A stretch of 54,767 nt of DNA from Olsenella profusa (GTDB lineage Bacteria > Actinomycetota > Coriobacteriia > Coriobacteriales > Atopobiaceae), in the NCBI RefSeq assembly GCF_016900315.1, contig NZ_JACSNQ010000013.1, positions 1 to 54,767 on the forward strand. The letters are read 5' to 3'. Position numbers and translations under genes: made by a program. Under the pieces are notes generated by a model. It ran no database searches. It saw only the letters and a program-made list of their open reading frames with translations, and was not told where the DNA came from. Of this stretch, positions 23,766 through 31,355 are shown piece after piece (positions within the stretch are counted from its first letter, which is position 1; each line of letters begins with the position of its first letter).

Positions 23766-24947
23766 CTAGTAGAGCGCCTCGATGGTCTGGAGCATGGCGT
23801 CGGCCACCTCGTAGCTGGGGGCCTGCGCGGCGTCGATGAAGGTCCCGTCCTCCGCGTACCCGGTGAGGGACGCCCCGCTCACCGTCTCGGCGAAGGCGGC
23901 CGAGTTGGCGCCGTTGAGCCTGAAGCCGTGCCGCGCGATGATGCGCGCCATGTCGGCGTCGTTCTCGAGGACGTCCTGGACCCGCTGGCCGGCCTCCGAG
24001 AAGGCCACGACCACGTGGTCCGAGAAGATCGTGGGCGAGGGGTAGCAGATCCTCATAGACGAGGTCACGCGGGCGGGCTCGTTCATCTGCGCCTCGAGGT
24101 ACTGGCTCTCGTAGATGAGGGTGAGCGGCTGGTTCATGGGCCCCTTGGAGAGGAAGGATTCCCACGGCCCCGAGGAGGACGACTGCGAGTACCCCTGGTC
24201 GAGGAAGAGGCGGGCGAGCGAGTCGGAGGCCTGCCGCCGGGCGGCGTCCTCGCTCGTCACGACCGCGTTGCCGTTGAGCACGTAGCTCGCGAGGCACAGG
24301 TACATGAGCGCCGAGTTCGAGGAGCGCACGTCGGTCGTGGTGACCATGACGTTTCGGCTCGAGGGGTACGCGTCCGACCCGACGAGGTCCGTCCAGCGCC
24401 TGCCCTCCGCCACGGCGTCGAGGTAGGCCGCCATGTCGAGGTACCACACGCCGTCGCGCTGCTCCGCGATGCCGTTCTGCGACAGGACGTCGAGGGCGGC
24501 GTCGCCCGTCGCCAGGGCGAGCGGCGAGTAGAAGGGCCGGGTGGTGGAGAGGACCTCGTCCCCGTGGACGTCGGCGAGGTGCGCGGCGGCGATCTCCGAG
24601 GAGGGGGAGGCGAAGTCCGCCTCCTCGATGCCGGGGCGCTCCGCCATGGCCCAGGAGCCCGAGGTCGTGACCTGCACGTCGAGGCCGTAGCGGGCGAAGA
24701 TGGCCCGGGCCTCGGGGTCGGCGAAGAGAGACTCCTTCTCCGAGCCGATGACCCCTCGGACGACGGTGAGCTCCTCGGCCTGGTCGGTCGAAGGCTCGGG
24801 GGACGGAGAGCCCCCGCCCGACTCGCCGGACAGGAGCGCGATGGCGCCCGCCACCACGACCGCGGCGACGATGAGGGCCACGCCGGCGATCAGCGTCTTG
24901 GCTCGAGCTCCCACGCCACCTCCCCCACCTGAACGCATCCTTACCAC
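23766..24947 (-). CDS. membrane-anchored substrate-binding-fold protein
   Basis: The 393-residue protein starts with a basic, glycine-rich tail and a membrane anchor (TLIAGVALIVAAVVVAGAIA), then a Ser/Pro linker and an extracellular binding-protein-like domain (LTVVRGVIGSEKE, TTRPFYSPLALATGD, TTTDVRSSNSALMYL, LIYESQYLEAQM). The blocks around RSSNSAL and YESQYL align with SSNSGFSAL and YESLVL of the next gene, so the two are paralogous folds. No vWA domain is present. The start is uncertain: GTG at 24947 or ATG at 24938. It is the first gene of the operon, 18 bp before the SBP-vWA lipoprotein. Confidence 0.8.
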   Translation of the reverse strand: MVRMRSGGGGGVGARAKTLIAGVALIVAAVVVAGAIALLSGESGGGSPSPEPSTDQAEELTVVRGVIGSEKESLFADPEARAIFARYGLDVQVTTSGSWAMAERPGIEEADFASPSSEIAAAHLADVHGDEVLSTTRPFYSPLALATGDAALDVLSQNGIAEQRDGVWYLDMAAYLDAVAEGRRWTDLVGSDAYPSSRNVMVTTTDVRSSNSALMYLCLASYVLNGNAVVTSEDAARRQASDSLARLFLDQGYSQSSSSGPWESFLSKGPMNQPLTLIYESQYLEAQMNEPARVTSSMRICYPSPTIFSDHVVVAFSEAGQRVQDVLENDADMARIIARHGFRLNGANSAAFAETVSGASLTGYAEDGTFIDAAQAPSYEVADAMLQTIEALY

Positions 24948-25104
24948 AACGATACGTCCGGGGAGGGTGCGCGGGCGGGCGCCGGGGGCGAGCCTTGCGC
25001 GAGCATTACGCGGGCCTTACGCAAGCGTGACGCGCCCGCGCGGCCGGGCGGGGGCGTGCGGGTGCGGCGAGCGCGCGCCAGCGGGGTCCCGCCCGACGCC
25101 CCGC

Positions 25105-25905
25105 CTAGCCCAGCAGCGCCATGACCTGGCGCTTGGCGGCGAGGTACTCGTCGGTGAGCTCGAAGCTCTCGCTGGCAACGCGGTTCACGGGCACGATGCC
25201 CGCCACATGGCTCGGCTCGCCCGCGGCAGGCGCTCCAGTGAGCACGTAGATCCGGCTCGCCATCGAGACGGCCTCGTCCACGTCATGCGTGATGACGAGC
25301 GCGGAGAGCCCCAGCTCGGCCGCCACGCCGACGAACCAGCGGCGCACGTCCGTGCGCGTGAGGGCGTCAAGCGCCGAGAAGGGCTCATCGAGCAGCGTCA
25401 CGTCAGCGCCCATGAGATAGGTGCGCAGGAACGCCGCGCGCTGGCGCATGCCGCCGGAGAGCTCGCTCGGCCACTTGAGCTCGCAGCCCGCGAGGCCGAA
25501 GCGCTCAAAGAGCGGGGCGGCCTTCTCGCGCGCGTCGGCCCTCCTCATGCCCGCGAGCACGAGCGGCAGGCACACGTTGTCGATGATGCGGCGGCTCGGC
25601 AGCAGGAGGTCCTTCTGCAGCATGTAGCTCACGCGACCCGGCCGGCCGGTCACGTCCTCGCCATGCAGGAGGACGTGGCCGGCCACGGGGGTCGTCAGGC
25701 CGGCGAGCGCGTGCAGAATCGTGGTCTTTCCGCAGCCGGAGCGGCCCACGAGGCAGCAGACCTCGCCGGGCGCCACGGTCACGTCGACGTCGCGCACGAT
25801 GACGTGCTCGCCGTCCCACGAGAGGGTGAGCCCCTCGGCCGCGAGCGCGGGAGTCGCCTGCGCGCCCGCGGCCACGGGGGGCCCGTTCTTCTCGCCAGCG
25901 CCCAC
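25105..25905 (-). CDS. thiZ: thiamine-precursor ABC transporter ATPase
   Basis: This is the ATPase of a ThiXYZ-type importer for hydroxymethylpyrimidine-type thiamine precursors. It has Walker A GRSGCGKTT, Q-loop MLQKDLLLP, signature ELSGGMRQRAAF, Walker B VTLLDEPFSALD and the H-loop VITHDVDEA. The gene starts with GTG, two bases after the ThiY stop. The first residues MGAGEKNG come from a copy of the dispersed motif (25884-25896). It is the last gene of a TPP-riboswitch operon, which supports the substrate assignment over sulfonate or taurine transport. Confidence 0.88.
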   Translation of the reverse strand: MGAGEKNGPPVAAGAQATPALAAEGLTLSWDGEHVIVRDVDVTVAPGEVCCLVGRSGCGKTTILHALAGLTTPVAGHVLLHGEDVTGRPGRVSYMLQKDLLLPSRRIIDNVCLPLVLAGMRRADAREKAAPLFERFGLAGCELKWPSELSGGMRQRAAFLRTYLMGADVTLLDEPFSALDALTRTDVRRWFVGVAAELGLSALVITHDVDEAVSMASRIYVLTGAPAAGEPSHVAGIVPVNRVASESFELTDEYLAAKRQVMALLG

Positions 25906-25907
25906 GC

Positions 25908-26969
25908 CTACTCCAGGAAGGAGAGGTCGTAGCCGGCGTTGACGTCCAGCTTGTTCTCAACGAGGTCGTTGTCGTTCAGCCACTGGTAGAAGGCCGCCCA
26001 GCGGTCCGGGTCGATGACGCCCCAGCTCTCGGCGTCGTCAACGTACTTGCCGGCAAGATAGGTCTGGCTCTGATGCACGAGGTCGCTGTCCAGCTCGGGC
26101 ACCTGCGCGCAGAGGATGTCCGCCGCGCCGTCGGGGTTCTCGACGGCGTACTCGTAGCCCTTCTTCACCGCGCGCAGGAAGGCCTTCACCGCGTCGGGGT
26201 TCTCCTTGGCGAAGTCGTCGTTGGCGGCGATGACCGGAGTGTAGTAGTCAAAGACCGAGTCGATGGAGATGAAGCTGAAGTAGTTGTACGGGAAGTCCTG
26301 CACCACGGCGTTCTGCACGGCCCAGGCCTCGTAGACCCACACGGTGTCGAACATGTTGGCGCGCAGGCCACTGACCTCGTCGTCCACCTCGTAGGGCACA
26401 AGCTCCACCTTGGACCAGTCGCCGCCGTCGGCCTCCACGCAGTGGCGCACGGTGGCCTGCTCGACGGGCATGTTCCAGGTGGCGTAGGTGTGGCCCTCCA
26501 TGGCGGCCGGGTGCGTGATGCCGTCCTCGGCGCGGCTCATGATGCCGGAGGTGTTGTGCTGGATGACGGCGGCCACGGCGGAGTAGGGCATCGGCTGGTC
26601 GGAGGCCAGGTTGTTGGCGATGTAGTCCTGGTAGGAGACGCCCATCTGAGCCCCGCCCGCACCGATGAGCGCGTCGGCGCCGTCCGCGGGCGGCTGCACG
26701 ATCTCGACCTCGAGGCCTTCCTCGGCGAAGTAGCCCTGGTCGAGAGCCACGTAGATGCCGGTGTGGTTGGTGTTGGGGGTGTAGTCCAGCACGAAGGAGA
26801 TCTTGGTCTTGTCACCGCTCGCGCTGTCGGAGGCGCCCTGGGCGTCACCCTGGGCGGCGTCGTCGCCGGTGGTCCCGCAGCCCGCGAGTGCCGCGGTGGC
26901 ACCGGCGGCGCCGGCGACGGCGACGAACTGACGACGGCTGATGCTGCGGGAGAGGTTCTTATCGCTCAT
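25908..26969 (-). CDS. thiY: thiamine-precursor substrate-binding lipoprotein (NMT1/THI5-like)
   Basis: This is an extracytoplasmic binding protein of the NMT1/THI5 family, predicted to bind a pyrimidine thiamine precursor. The N-terminus has a Tat-like SRRQFVAVAG and a lipobox ALAGCG. The mature protein shows VLDYTPNTNHTGIYVALDQGYFAEEGLEVEI-type family features (split here as VLDYTPNTNHTGIYVA and DQGYFAEEGLEVEIV) and PVEQATVRHCVEADGG. At 353 residues the length is normal. It overlaps the permease stop by 11 bp and is followed immediately by the ATPase. Confidence 0.88.
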   Translation of the reverse strand: MSDKNLSRSISRRQFVAVAGAAGATAALAGCGTTGDDAAQGDAQGASDSASGDKTKISFVLDYTPNTNHTGIYVALDQGYFAEEGLEVEIVQPPADGADALIGAGGAQMGVSYQDYIANNLASDQPMPYSAVAAVIQHNTSGIMSRAEDGITHPAAMEGHTYATWNMPVEQATVRHCVEADGGDWSKVELVPYEVDDEVSGLRANMFDTVWVYEAWAVQNAVVQDFPYNYFSFISIDSVFDYYTPVIAANDDFAKENPDAVKAFLRAVKKGYEYAVENPDGAADILCAQVPELDSDLVHQSQTYLAGKYVDDAESWGVIDPDRWAAFYQWLNDNDLVENKLDVNAGYDLSFLE

Positions 26970-27780
26970 TGCTGTTCCTTTCTGCCCTCTTCCAGGGCAT
27001 GCACGCCCGCTGGAGCAGCTCGACGAGCTTCATGAGCCCCAGCGAGAGCACGGAGATGATGATGATCGAGGCAAACATGCGGTCGTACGAGAAGGACTTG
27101 CGCACGCGCGTCATGTAGACGCCCAGGCCCGCGTTGCCGCCGAGCCACTCGGCGATGACGGCGCCCACGATGGCGTAGGTCGCCGAGATCTTGAGGCCGC
27201 TGAAGAACTGGTCGGCCGCGGCCGGCAGCTTGGCGTACCAGAAGACCTGCCAGCGCGAGGCGTTCATCGTGCGCATGAGGTCCACGACGTCCGGGTCGAC
27301 CGAGCGGAAGCCCGAGGCGAGCGACACCGTGATCGGGAAGAACGTCGAGACCACCACGAGCACGACCTTGGGCAGCGCGCCGTAGCCGAGCCACAGCACC
27401 AGAAGCGGCGCTATGGCGACGGTGGGGATGGTCTGCGATATGGTCATGAGCGGCTCGAAGGCCAGGTAGAAGGCCTCGAAGCGGTCCATGAGCACGGCAA
27501 AGACGAACCCCAGCGCAACGCCGGCGGCAAGGCCGACCGCCGCCTCGGCGAGCGTGGTCAGCGAGTGGCTGGCGAGAAGCGCGGCGTCCTCGGCGAGCGC
27601 GGCGACCACCTGCGCCGGCGTCGGCAGCAGGAAGTTGGGCACCACCCCGAGGTCGACGACGGCCTCCCACGCCACGAGCAGCGCGACGACCGCCGCGAGC
27701 GGCATCAGGACGCGCCGGGCGCGCGTGGGCGCCTGGGCGCGGGCGGGGCCGGAGGCAGGTCTGGGCTTGGGCGCGGGCAT
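26959..27780 (-). CDS. thiX: thiamine-precursor ABC transporter permease
   Basis: This inner membrane permease of the ThiXYZ importer has six predicted segments and the conserved cytoplasmic EAA-like loop around FRSVDPDVVDLMRTMNASRWQVFW. The N-terminal 25 residues are Pro/Ala/Arg-rich and cytoplasmic. At 273 residues it is typical. It starts 3 bp after the thiamine-binding protein gene and overlaps thiY. Confidence 0.88.
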   Translation of the reverse strand: MPAPKPRPASGPARAQAPTRARRVLMPLAAVVALLVAWEAVVDLGVVPNFLLPTPAQVVAALAEDAALLASHSLTTLAEAAVGLAAGVALGFVFAVLMDRFEAFYLAFEPLMTISQTIPTVAIAPLLVLWLGYGALPKVVLVVVSTFFPITVSLASGFRSVDPDVVDLMRTMNASRWQVFWYAKLPAAADQFFSGLKISATYAIVGAVIAEWLGGNAGLGVYMTRVRKSFSYDRMFASIIIISVLSLGLMKLVELLQRACMPWKRAERNSNER

Positions 27781-27783
27781 GGG

Positions 27784-28125
27784 CTACGCCGCCGCGTCCG
27801 CGCTCTTCGGGGCAAACTCGGGGTCCCCGGGGTGGTACTTGCCGACCTTGTGCTCCGTGGACATGACGTCGCCGTCCGGACGGAAGTTGATCTTGGCGTA
27901 GGTCATCATGTGCTTGCACCCCGCCTTGGCGCCCACGAGCTGGCAGTTCTTGAGGATCTCCATGCAGGTCTCGTAGTCGCCCTCGATGGCCGTCTCAAAC
28001 GGGCCCACAAAGTAGTCCACCCCCGTGGAGTCGATGTAGGCGATGACGGCGTCCACCGCGTCGCAGGTGGCGTCGTCAGTTGTGGCGTCCATGGGCAGGA
28101 ACTGAATGGCAACCGAGCAGTTCAC
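27784..28125 (-). CDS. MTH1187/YkoF-type thiamine-binding protein
   Basis: The 113-residue protein resembles the MTH1187 family (CSVAIQFLPMD, VIAYIDSTGVDYFVGPFETAIEGDYE, KINFRPDGDV), whose members form small ferredoxin-like folds and bind thiamine. It starts with GTG after GGGAGGG. It is the first gene behind the TPP riboswitch and precedes the ThiX/Y/Z transporter. A role as cytoplasmic thiamine or HMP chaperone or sensor for the transporter is likely but inferred. Confidence 0.82.
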   Translation of the reverse strand: MNCSVAIQFLPMDATTDDATCDAVDAVIAYIDSTGVDYFVGPFETAIEGDYETCMEILKNCQLVGAKAGCKHMMTYAKINFRPDGDVMSTEHKVGKYHPGDPEFAPKSADAAA

Positions 28126-28183
28126 GCGCCCTCCCTTCTGGGTGCCGCGGCACCCCGTCCTCCGTAGGTGCCGCGCAAGCGCG

Positions 28184-28291
28184 TGGTCTCTCCCTACGCC
28201 GGCATTACCCGGATCAGGTTATGGGTCAGAGCCGCGTGTCCCGCAGGGACGTCCTAGGCTCAATCTCAGCCGGCGTGCGCCAGCCCCCCGT
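28184..28291 (-). promoter_or_regulatory. TPP riboswitch (THI element)
   Basis: Read on the minus strand the element has the hallmark CTGAGA after a GC helix, and ACCTGATCCGGGTAATGCC followed by GGCGTAGGGA. These are the two conserved thi-box cores. It lies about 60 bp upstream of the thiamine-binding protein gene and should turn the four-gene operon down when thiamine pyrophosphate is plentiful. Confidence 0.95.
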
Positions 28292-28424
28292 TGTCAGGAG
28301 GTAGTGTATCACGCCCGGCGAGAAGAACCCGCGAGCCGTTTGTCTGTCATGAAGTGGAGTCTGCAAGGGCGGGTGAACGGCGCGAGCGGTGGTCAGTGAG
28401 CGTCAAAGGCAACCAAACCCTGGT

Positions 28425-28455
28425 GGGCAGGCGCGTCCCCCGACCACGCCTGCCC
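28425..28455. other. hairpin upstream of the small peptide gene
   Basis: GGGCAGGCG (28425-28433) pairs exactly with CGCCTGCCC (28447-28455), with an inner GTC/GAC pair. It lies 12 bp before the candidate promoter and could insulate it. A GGCGAGAAGAACC word is nearby at 28317-28329, otherwise 28292-28424 is featureless. Confidence 0.7.
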
Positions 28456-28466
28456 GTCGTAAAACC

Positions 28467-28495
28467 TTGCTGTACTGCGATGATACCCATATTAC
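28467..28495 (+). promoter_or_regulatory. sigma70-type promoter of the small peptide gene
   Basis: TTGCTG (28467-28472), a 17-bp spacer and TATTAC (28490-28495) match the consensus well and lie 69 bp before the start codon. Confidence 0.5.
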
Positions 28496-28563
28496 ATCCG
28501 CTTAATAACCGGGTGGCGGGCAAAGGCGCCCTCCGAGTCTCGCAGGAAGATTGGAGGGTTCCC

Positions 28564-28644
28564 ATGACCAAGCTCACGATGCTCGTCCTATCCAGCACCG
28601 CGCTCCTTGCGATGCTGAGCATCCTTATCTTAATCGTTAGATAA
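28564..28644 (+). CDS. 26-residue hydrophobic peptide (toxin- or leader-like)
   Basis: An ATG after GGAGGG (7-nt spacing) opens a 26-codon frame: a basic start (MTKLTM) followed by an unbroken hydrophobic stretch ending ILILIVR and TAA. It has its own promoter-like sequence and is followed 8 bp later by a perfect 14-bp-stem hairpin. Single-span peptides of this size are typical of type I toxins such as Ibs or of small membrane regulators. No antisense RNA promoter is evident by eye. Whether it is translated is unknown. Confidence 0.5.
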   Translation: MTKLTMLVLSSTALLAMLSILILIVR

Positions 28645-28651
28645 GGTTTTC

Positions 28652-28720
28652 GTGGGCTTAGTCGCTCTTACATGGGAACAGCCGCCCCGACCGACGGCAG
28701 ACCCGGGCGACTAAGCCCAC
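28652..28720. other. structured element after the small peptide gene
   Basis: GTGGGCTTAGTCGC (28652-28665) is the exact complement of GCGACTAAGCCCAC (28707-28720). The 41-base loop contains a smaller GCCG/CGGC hairpin. No T-run follows, so it may be a stabiliser, a small RNA or part of a bidirectional terminator. Confidence 0.75.
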
Positions 28721-28729
28721 TCACCGTTA

Positions 28730-28753
28730 AACAGGAGGGCGAAAGCCCCTGTT
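28730..28753 (-). terminator. terminator of the pilus operon
   Basis: On the minus strand AACAG-GGGC-tttc-GCCC-tc-CTGTT is followed by TAA. Read on the plus strand the loop is a GAAA tetraloop. It lies 87 bp after the last gene of the pilus operon. Confidence 0.65.
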
Positions 28754-28839
28754 CGTTACCGATTGTACCCCGTTTGTAGGCCTGCATGCGCGGGGCATTC
28801 GGGGGAGCGAGGCGCCGCCCGCAGCCACCATCGAGCCGC

Positions 28840-29409
28840 TCACGCCACCCGGTCGCAACGAACCGCCACGCGCGACTGCCCGCCGCCCGTGTCCGTAAAC
28901 AGGGTCAGCGCAAACTCGCCCGACGTCATCGCGTCAATGTCGTCAGCTCCCACGGAGTCGATCTCGGCCACCTCGTACACGCAGACCGTCCCGTCCGCGC
29001 ACGTGAGCGACACCTCGTCCCCCACGCCCAGGCTGCCGATCCGTCCAAAGTGCGAGTCGTAGCTGCGTCCGGCAATCACCAGGTCACCCCCGGCCACAGA
29101 CCCAAAGTAGCGACAAGGACCGTCGGCCAGCTGCTCGTACGACCACGTGCTCGCCACCGGCAGCTCCAGCCCCAGCGCGGGAATCGCAAGAACGCCAACG
29201 TAGTCCTGCCCGTCGACGCTCACCGCGGCCATGTCCCAACCCTCGGCTGCGTCAACGGTCCCCAGCAGTGGCTCAAGCGCCTCCACAACGCCCGCCGCTG
29301 CGTCCCGGGCACGCGCGTCGTCCCACGAGCCCCACGCAAAGAGGGACAGCGCCCCCACCAGAAGCGCTGCCCCCACCACGATCAGAGCCCGGCCAAGACG
29401 GCCGCTCAC
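28840..29409 (-). CDS. sortase-fold protein lacking catalytic His and Cys
   Basis: The 189-residue protein has an N-terminal membrane anchor (ALIVVGAALLVGALSLFAWG) and a sortase beta-barrel. Family members normally carry a G-H-N-Y-x-S-H-F His motif, T-L-x-T-C and a late Arg. Here the first is GRSYDSHFG (Arg at residue 115, codon 29065-29067) and the second is TLFTDTGGG (Asp at 173, codon 28891-28893); only the Arg of RVAVRC is kept. It should therefore be unable to cleave LPXTG signals. I chose the GTG at 29409, 8 bp after GAGG. It is the last gene of the pilus operon. A structural or regulatory role is possible; loss of function is the alternative, but the frame is intact. Confidence 0.85.
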   Translation of the reverse strand: MSGRLGRALIVVGAALLVGALSLFAWGSWDDARARDAAAGVVEALEPLLGTVDAAEGWDMAAVSVDGQDYVGVLAIPALGLELPVASTWSYEQLADGPCRYFGSVAGGDLVIAGRSYDSHFGRIGSLGVGDEVSLTCADGTVCVYEVAEIDSVGADDIDAMTSGEFALTLFTDTGGGQSRVAVRCDRVA

Positions 29410-29458
29410 CGTACGTACCTCACAGCCAATCGCTCGCAATCGTCCAACAGGCCAAGGC

Positions 29459-30166
29459 CTACTGGCTGCCGCCGTGCTTGCGGAACGCCACCGCGCAGCC
29501 AACAAGCACCACGCCGACACCCACGCACGCGATCACGGGCACAAAGTTGGTGGCGTCGCCGGTCGTCGGCAGGTCGGTCTCCGTCTCGGCGGAGGTGCCC
29601 GGCGTCGGCGTCTCCTCGGCAGGAGGCTCCACGGGCACAAGCCCGCCCGGCTCCACCTTCGGCGTCGCGTCCACGTCGTAGACGTACACGCCGTTCTCGT
29701 TCATCGGCACGCTCACCAGAAACGGCACGCACGGCTCGTAGCCCTCGGCCGGCTCGCTCTGCACCACCAGGTACAGCCCCAGCTCCAGCCCGGGCGCCGT
29801 CATCGTCCCGTCGTCGGCAATCTGATACGTGCCATCGGCAGCCACACCCTGCGTCTCCGCATACTCGGCCAGCGAGGTCGCCAGGTCAGCCGAAGTCACG
29901 TCATCAAGCGCGGCGCCGCTGCCCGCAAACGCCGGCGTCAGCTCAAAGGAGAAGTTGCCGTCATCCTCGGCCACGGAGCCCACGCGGTACAGCTCCAGCG
30001 AGCCCCCGCCCACCGGGTCGCCCTCGTACGTCATCGTCACAGAGACGGAGCCCTTCCGACTCAGGTCGACCGCCTCGTGCGCGAACGCCGGAACCGTCGC
30101 AAGCCCGCACAGCGCAACCGCCACCACGCCGGCAAGAAGCGCGAGCAGCCCCCTTCTCTTCCTCAT
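29459..30166 (-). CDS. LPXTG ancillary/basal pilin
   Basis: The 235-residue secreted protein has a signal peptide ending in TVPAFA, a Cna_B-like domain (VSVTMTYEGDPVGGGSLELY, GLYLVVQSEPAEGYEPCVPF), a Pro/Glu-rich stalk (PKVEPGGLVPVEPPAEE) and the sorting signal LPTTGDATN near residue 200, then a membrane segment and RKHGG. No Val-x-x-x-Lys pilin motif is obvious, which suits a basal or side subunit attached to the wall. It lies between srtC and the sortase homologue. Confidence 0.85.
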   Translation of the reverse strand: MRKRRGLLALLAGVVAVALCGLATVPAFAHEAVDLSRKGSVSVTMTYEGDPVGGGSLELYRVGSVAEDDGNFSFELTPAFAGSGAALDDVTSADLATSLAEYAETQGVAADGTYQIADDGTMTAPGLELGLYLVVQSEPAEGYEPCVPFLVSVPMNENGVYVYDVDATPKVEPGGLVPVEPPAEETPTPGTSAETETDLPTTGDATNFVPVIACVGVGVVLVGCAVAFRKHGGSQ

Positions 30167-30190
30167 CTCAGGTACCTCCCTCTCTCGCCC

Positions 30191-31222
30191 TCACCTGCGG
30201 GCGTGTCCGCCACCGTTCCTCTTCCGTTCCGCCGCTCGGCCGTCACGGCCGGGCGGAGCAAACCCTCGTCTCGGCCCATCCTGTCGGCCGTCCTGCGAGC
30301 CTCCCCGCACGCCTGGCGAGAAGCCCGTGCCGCCGGGCCCGCTCCCAGGCCCGCGGCCCGCTCCCACGCCGACCGACCGTCCAACGGCGCCGACGCCAGC
30401 CCCCGGCCGTCGCCGCGTCTTCCACAGCACCCCCGCCGCGAGCAGCACCAGCAGCGGAATCGCAACCAGCGGCGCCACGAGCGTCGGGTCCACCTGTAGT
30501 GCGTCGGCCGGCACGCGCACCGTGGAGGTGTTCTCCACGCGATGCCCCCGCACCAGCAGTCGGTGCGTATTGATGCCGTACGGCGTGCACGTGACCAGGG
30601 TGCATAGGTCCTGTCCCTCCTCAATGGCCAGGTCGCTCAGGTCCGTAGGCTCCACGATCCTGATCTGGTCCACCTCATAGGTCAGCGTCTGGTCCAGCAC
30701 GGAGACGGTGAAGGTGTCCCCCACCTCCATCTGGTCCAGGTCCGTGAAGAGCCGCGCGCTCGGCAGCCCTCTGTGGCCGGTGATCACGGCGTGCGTGCTC
30801 GGCCCGCCAACCGGGAGGCTGCTCCCCTCCAGGTGCCCCACGCCCACCTGCAGCACGTCGGGGTCGGTGCCGTGGTAGATGGGCAGGTGGCAGTCAATCT
30901 TGTCAATGTCCACGTAGCCAATCACGTTGGTTCCGTCGACGCTGAGCAGGCTGTTGTACTCCTCCAGTTCCTCGTCGCTCAGGGTGAACCGGTCGGGCTT
31001 GCCCACCAGGCGCTCGTTGTACGCGGCCGCCTGGTCAAGAAGCTCCTGCCGCTGCTCCGCCTGCATCTCGGCGACCTCGCCCGAGTAGCTCGCAATCGCC
31101 CGCGACTGGTGCATGGAGTTCCACCAGTCGCTGACCGTCGGGTACAGCAGCAGGGAGAGACCTACGAGAAAGACCGCCACCAGGGCGATGGTTGAGACCG
31201 TTCTCTTGCTTGGCTTTCTCAT
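30191..31222 (-). CDS. class C (pilin-polymerising) sortase
   Basis: This is a sortase that links pilin subunits. Catalytic residues are in place: His in ITGHRGLPSA (about 149), Cys in CTLVTCTPYG (about 209) and Arg in HRLLVRGHR. An N-terminal anchor (TIALVAVFLVGLSLLLYP) and a second membrane segment after the domain (LVAPLVAIPLLVLLAAGVLW) fit class C. The cytoplasmic C-terminus is a long Gly/Arg/Pro-rich tail of about 70 residues, which is unusual. The gene follows the major pilin after an attenuator-like hairpin. Confidence 0.93.
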   Translation of the reverse strand: MRKPSKRTVSTIALVAVFLVGLSLLLYPTVSDWWNSMHQSRAIASYSGEVAEMQAEQRQELLDQAAAYNERLVGKPDRFTLSDEELEEYNSLLSVDGTNVIGYVDIDKIDCHLPIYHGTDPDVLQVGVGHLEGSSLPVGGPSTHAVITGHRGLPSARLFTDLDQMEVGDTFTVSVLDQTLTYEVDQIRIVEPTDLSDLAIEEGQDLCTLVTCTPYGINTHRLLVRGHRVENTSTVRVPADALQVDPTLVAPLVAIPLLVLLAAGVLWKTRRRPGAGVGAVGRSVGVGAGRGPGSGPGGTGFSPGVRGGSQDGRQDGPRRGFAPPGRDGRAAERKRNGGGHARR

Positions 31223-31275
31223 GGTGCTCGGAGGGCTCTCCTTGCCGTTGTGAATCCCAAATCCCCAACGCCGCC

Positions 31276-31299
31276 GGAGGGGAGGCCTCCCTCCCCTCC
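31276..31299 (-). terminator. attenuator-like hairpin between major pilin and sortase
   Basis: GGAGGGGAGG (31276-31285) pairs with CCTCCCCTCC (31290-31299) around a 4-base loop, with no strong T-run. Such partial terminators behind a major pilin gene give high pilin and low sortase levels. A GGCGAGAAGAACC word follows at 31336-31348. Confidence 0.65.
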
Positions 31300-31355
31300 G
31301 AACGACGGGGTTAACGCTCGCCTAGCTCAAAGGCTGGCGAGAAGAACCTTGAGGC

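Noticed and set aside
20151..24947. The SBP genes as part of an ABC importer
   Set aside because: No permease or ATPase belongs to this operon; the thi transporter next door has its own SBP and is controlled by its own riboswitch.
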